Below the pieces are notes generated by a model that saw only the letters and a list, made by a program, of their open reading frames with translations, was not told the DNA's origin and ran no database searches. DNA of 64,000 bases from Actinoallomurus liliacearum. Its GTDB lineage: Bacteria; Actinomycetota; Actinomycetes; Streptosporangiales; Streptosporangiaceae. Below are positions 62,552 through 64,000 of the stretch, piece by piece. Numbering within the stretch: position 1 is the first letter of the stretch; each line of letters starts with the position of its first letter. The position numbers and the translations under genes are program-made. The stretch is taken from the NCBI RefSeq assembly GCF_039542035.1, contig NZ_BAABHJ010000005.1, positions 1,054,001-1,118,000 on the forward strand, given 5' to 3'.

Positions 62552-63481
62552 ATGAGCAAGGTCGGGCCCGACCCCGGGTCCGCGGCCGACAGTGCGAGCG
62601 CGTCGCTCAGCACGGTCGTTCGCGTCCGTTCCCTGTTGCCCTCGCTGCCCCCCGCCGAGGCGCGCGTCGCCCAGCGCGTGATCGACGATCCCGAGGCGGT
62701 GGCCAACTCGACCATCACCGAGCTCGCCCAGGCGTGCGGGACCTCGGAGACGACGGTCATCCGGTTCTGCCGGGCGATCGGCTTCGCCGGCTACCCGGAG
62801 CTGCGGCTGACCCTGGCCACCGAGGCCGGGCGCGCCCAGGGGGTGACCGGTGGACGGGTCGTCGGCAGCGACATCAGCACCGATGACACGCTCCAGCAGG
62901 TCGTGGAGAAGATCTCCTTCGCCGACGCGCGGGCGGTCGAGGAGACCGCCAACCAGCTCGACATCGAAGCGCTCGAACGGGTCGTCGCGGCCATCGTCGA
63001 CGCGCGCCGGGTCGACATCTACGGCGTGGGCGCCAGCGCGTTCGTCGCCCTGGACTTCCAGCAGAAGCTGCACCGCATCGGGCGCACCTCCTACGGCTGG
63101 TCCGACGCGCACATCATGCTCACCAGCGCGGCCGTGCTGGAGCCCGGGGACGTCGCGGTCGGCATCTCCCACACCGGCACCACGGTCGACACCATCGACG
63201 CGCTCAATGTCGCCAAGCGGCGCGGTGCGACCACGGTCGCGCTGACCAACTTCCCGCGCTCGCCGATCGCCGAGGTCGCCGACTACGTCCTGACCACGGC
63301 GGCCCGCGAGACCACCTTCCGGTCGGGCGCCACGGCGAGCCGGCTGGCCCAGCTGACCGTCGTCGACTGCATCTTCGTCGGCGTCGCGCAGCGCACGTAC
63401 GAACCGACCCGTCAGGCCCTGGAGGCGACCCGCGAAGCGGTCCGGGTCCGCCGTGTCGGATCAGATCGGAGACGCAGGTGA
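62552..63481 (+). CDS. RpiR/MurR-family regulator with SIS domain
   Basis: 309 residues from ATG 62552. The N-terminal RpiR HTH reads LPPAEARVAQRVIDDPEAVANSTITELAQACGTSETTVIRFCRAIGFAGYPELRL. The SIS effector domain has VDIYGVGASAFVALDFQQKLHRIG and VAVGISHTGTTVDTIDAL. RpiR/MurR proteins sense phosphosugars such as MurNAc-6-P. The gene overlaps murQ (GTGA) and is divergent from the amino-sugar kinase, so it likely controls both. An overlapping operator lies in its own promoter. Confidence 0.93.
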   Translation: MSKVGPDPGSAADSASASLSTVVRVRSLLPSLPPAEARVAQRVIDDPEAVANSTITELAQACGTSETTVIRFCRAIGFAGYPELRLTLATEAGRAQGVTGGRVVGSDISTDDTLQQVVEKISFADARAVEETANQLDIEALERVVAAIVDARRVDIYGVGASAFVALDFQQKLHRIGRTSYGWSDAHIMLTSAAVLEPGDVAVGISHTGTTVDTIDALNVAKRRGATTVALTNFPRSPIAEVADYVLTTAARETTFRSGATASRLAQLTVVDCIFVGVAQRTYEPTRQALEATREAVRVRRVGSDRRRR

Positions 63482-64000
63482 CCGATCGCCTCTCCGTCGG
63501 GGTTCTGCAGGGGGTCCCCACCGAGGGTCGCAATCCGCGCACCGTCGACATCGACCTGCTGCCCACCCTGGACGTGCTTCGTTTGATCAACGCCGAGGAC
63601 GAGCAGGTCCCCGGCGCGGTGGCGAAGATGCTGCCGCAGATCGCCAAGGCCGCCGACCTCGCCGTCGACGCGCTGCGCGGCGGCGGGCGGGTGCACTACT
63701 TCGGCGCCGGCACCTCCGGGCGGCTCGCGGTGCTGGACGCCGCCGAGCTCCCGCCGACGTTCGGCGTCAGTCCGGACCTCTTCGTCGCCCACCACGCGGG
63801 CGGGCTCGGCGCGCTGTCCCAGGCGGTCGAGGGAGTCGAGGACGACGAGGACCTCGGGGGCCGCGACGCCGCGGACGTCCGCCTCGGCGAGCTGGCCGTC
63901 GGCATCACCGCGAGCGGCCGCACGCCGTATGTCGTCGGCGCGCTGCGCGCCGCGGCCAAGCAGGGCGCGCACACCGCGTTGATCAGCTCGAACCCGCGAG
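63478..64000 (+). CDS. murQ: N-acetylmuramic acid 6-phosphate etherase (partial, runs off the window)
   Basis: 174 codons are visible from GTG 63478. The N-terminus has PTEGRNPRTVDIDLLPTLDVLRLINAEDEQVP, then GGGRVHYFGAGTSGRLAVLDAAELPPTFG and AVGITASGRTPYVVGAL, all typical of MurQ SIS etherases (usual length about 300). It cleaves the lactyl ether of MurNAc-6-P to give GlcNAc-6-P and D-lactate. It is coupled to the MurR-like gene by a GTGA overlap. The C-terminal half lies beyond 64000. Confidence 0.94.
   Translation, partial: MTDRLSVGVLQGVPTEGRNPRTVDIDLLPTLDVLRLINAEDEQVPGAVAKMLPQIAKAADLAVDALRGGGRVHYFGAGTSGRLAVLDAAELPPTFGVSPDLFVAHHAGGLGALSQAVEGVEDDEDLGGRDAADVRLGELAVGITASGRTPYVVGALRAAAKQGAHTALISSNPR

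Overview
This window comes from a high-GC actinomycete chromosome, roughly 70% G+C with strong third-position GC bias. A WhiB regulator, the MtrA-MtrB-LpqB module, complete FbiA/FbiB/FbiC coenzyme F420 genes, DUF3499 and a SpoIIM/MoxR/DUF58 cluster all point to Actinomycetota. Gene content looks most like a Streptosporangiales/Thermomonosporaceae-type organism, but that placement is inference. From memory, the order NDP-sugar pyrophosphorylase, fbiA/fbiB, whiB, DUF3499, phosphomannomutase, SIS isomerase, ahcY, mtrA-mtrB-lpqB, comF, hpf, secA parallels the Mycobacterium tuberculosis Rv3265c-Rv3240c neighbourhood, so most of 1-50 kb is conserved core backbone.

Layout. 0-4.1 kb: envelope glycan genes (flippase-like membrane protein, methyltransferase, GT4 glycosyltransferase, nucleotidyltransferase). 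4.1-7.6 kb: DNA glycosylase and fbiC. 7.6-14 kb: NlpC/P60 lipoprotein, a solute-binding domain protein, a membrane protein, the overlapping fbiA-fbiB pair, and a membrane protein with a prion-like tail. 14-19.3 kb: whiB, a zincin-like protein, DUF3499, manB, Trm112-like, SIS isomerase, CDF transporter. 19.35-20 kb: two tandem copies of a mini-gene encoding 29- and 27-residue proline-rich peptides. 20-26.8 kb: a two-component pair, a MerR regulator and two different S-adenosylhomocysteine hydrolases in tandem. 26.8-34.7 kb: RDD, SpoIIM and a translationally coupled GDPD-membrane/DUF4129/DUF4350/MoxR/DUF58 operon, with a 5'-truncated, lower-GC Uma2 gene between. 34.8-47.8 kb: mtnA, mtrAB-lpqB, comF, hpf with a roughly 350-nt leader, an orphan NarL-type regulator, a YcaQ-like glycosylase, a small membrane protein and secA. 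48-50 kb: ECF sigma factor with a coupled membrane partner, and an Rv3235-like protein.

50.3-64 kb is a sugar and cell-wall recycling region. A DasR-like GntR regulator lies divergent from a SIS isomerase/deaminase, HPr and PTS enzyme I, with a 22-bp perfect palindrome between them. After a TetR/SDR/MarR accessory patch come two GH3 (NagZ-type) hexosaminidases, a BadF/BcrA-type amino-sugar kinase, an RpiR regulator and murQ, which is cut by the window end. Together these could release GlcNAc and MurNAc from peptidoglycan outside the cell, phosphorylate them and feed them to central metabolism.

The least explained feature is the duplicated proline-rich peptide cassette at 19.35-19.99 kb. The hpf leader and the tandem ahcY pair come next. 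I saw no tRNA, rRNA, CRISPR array, IS element or prophage.
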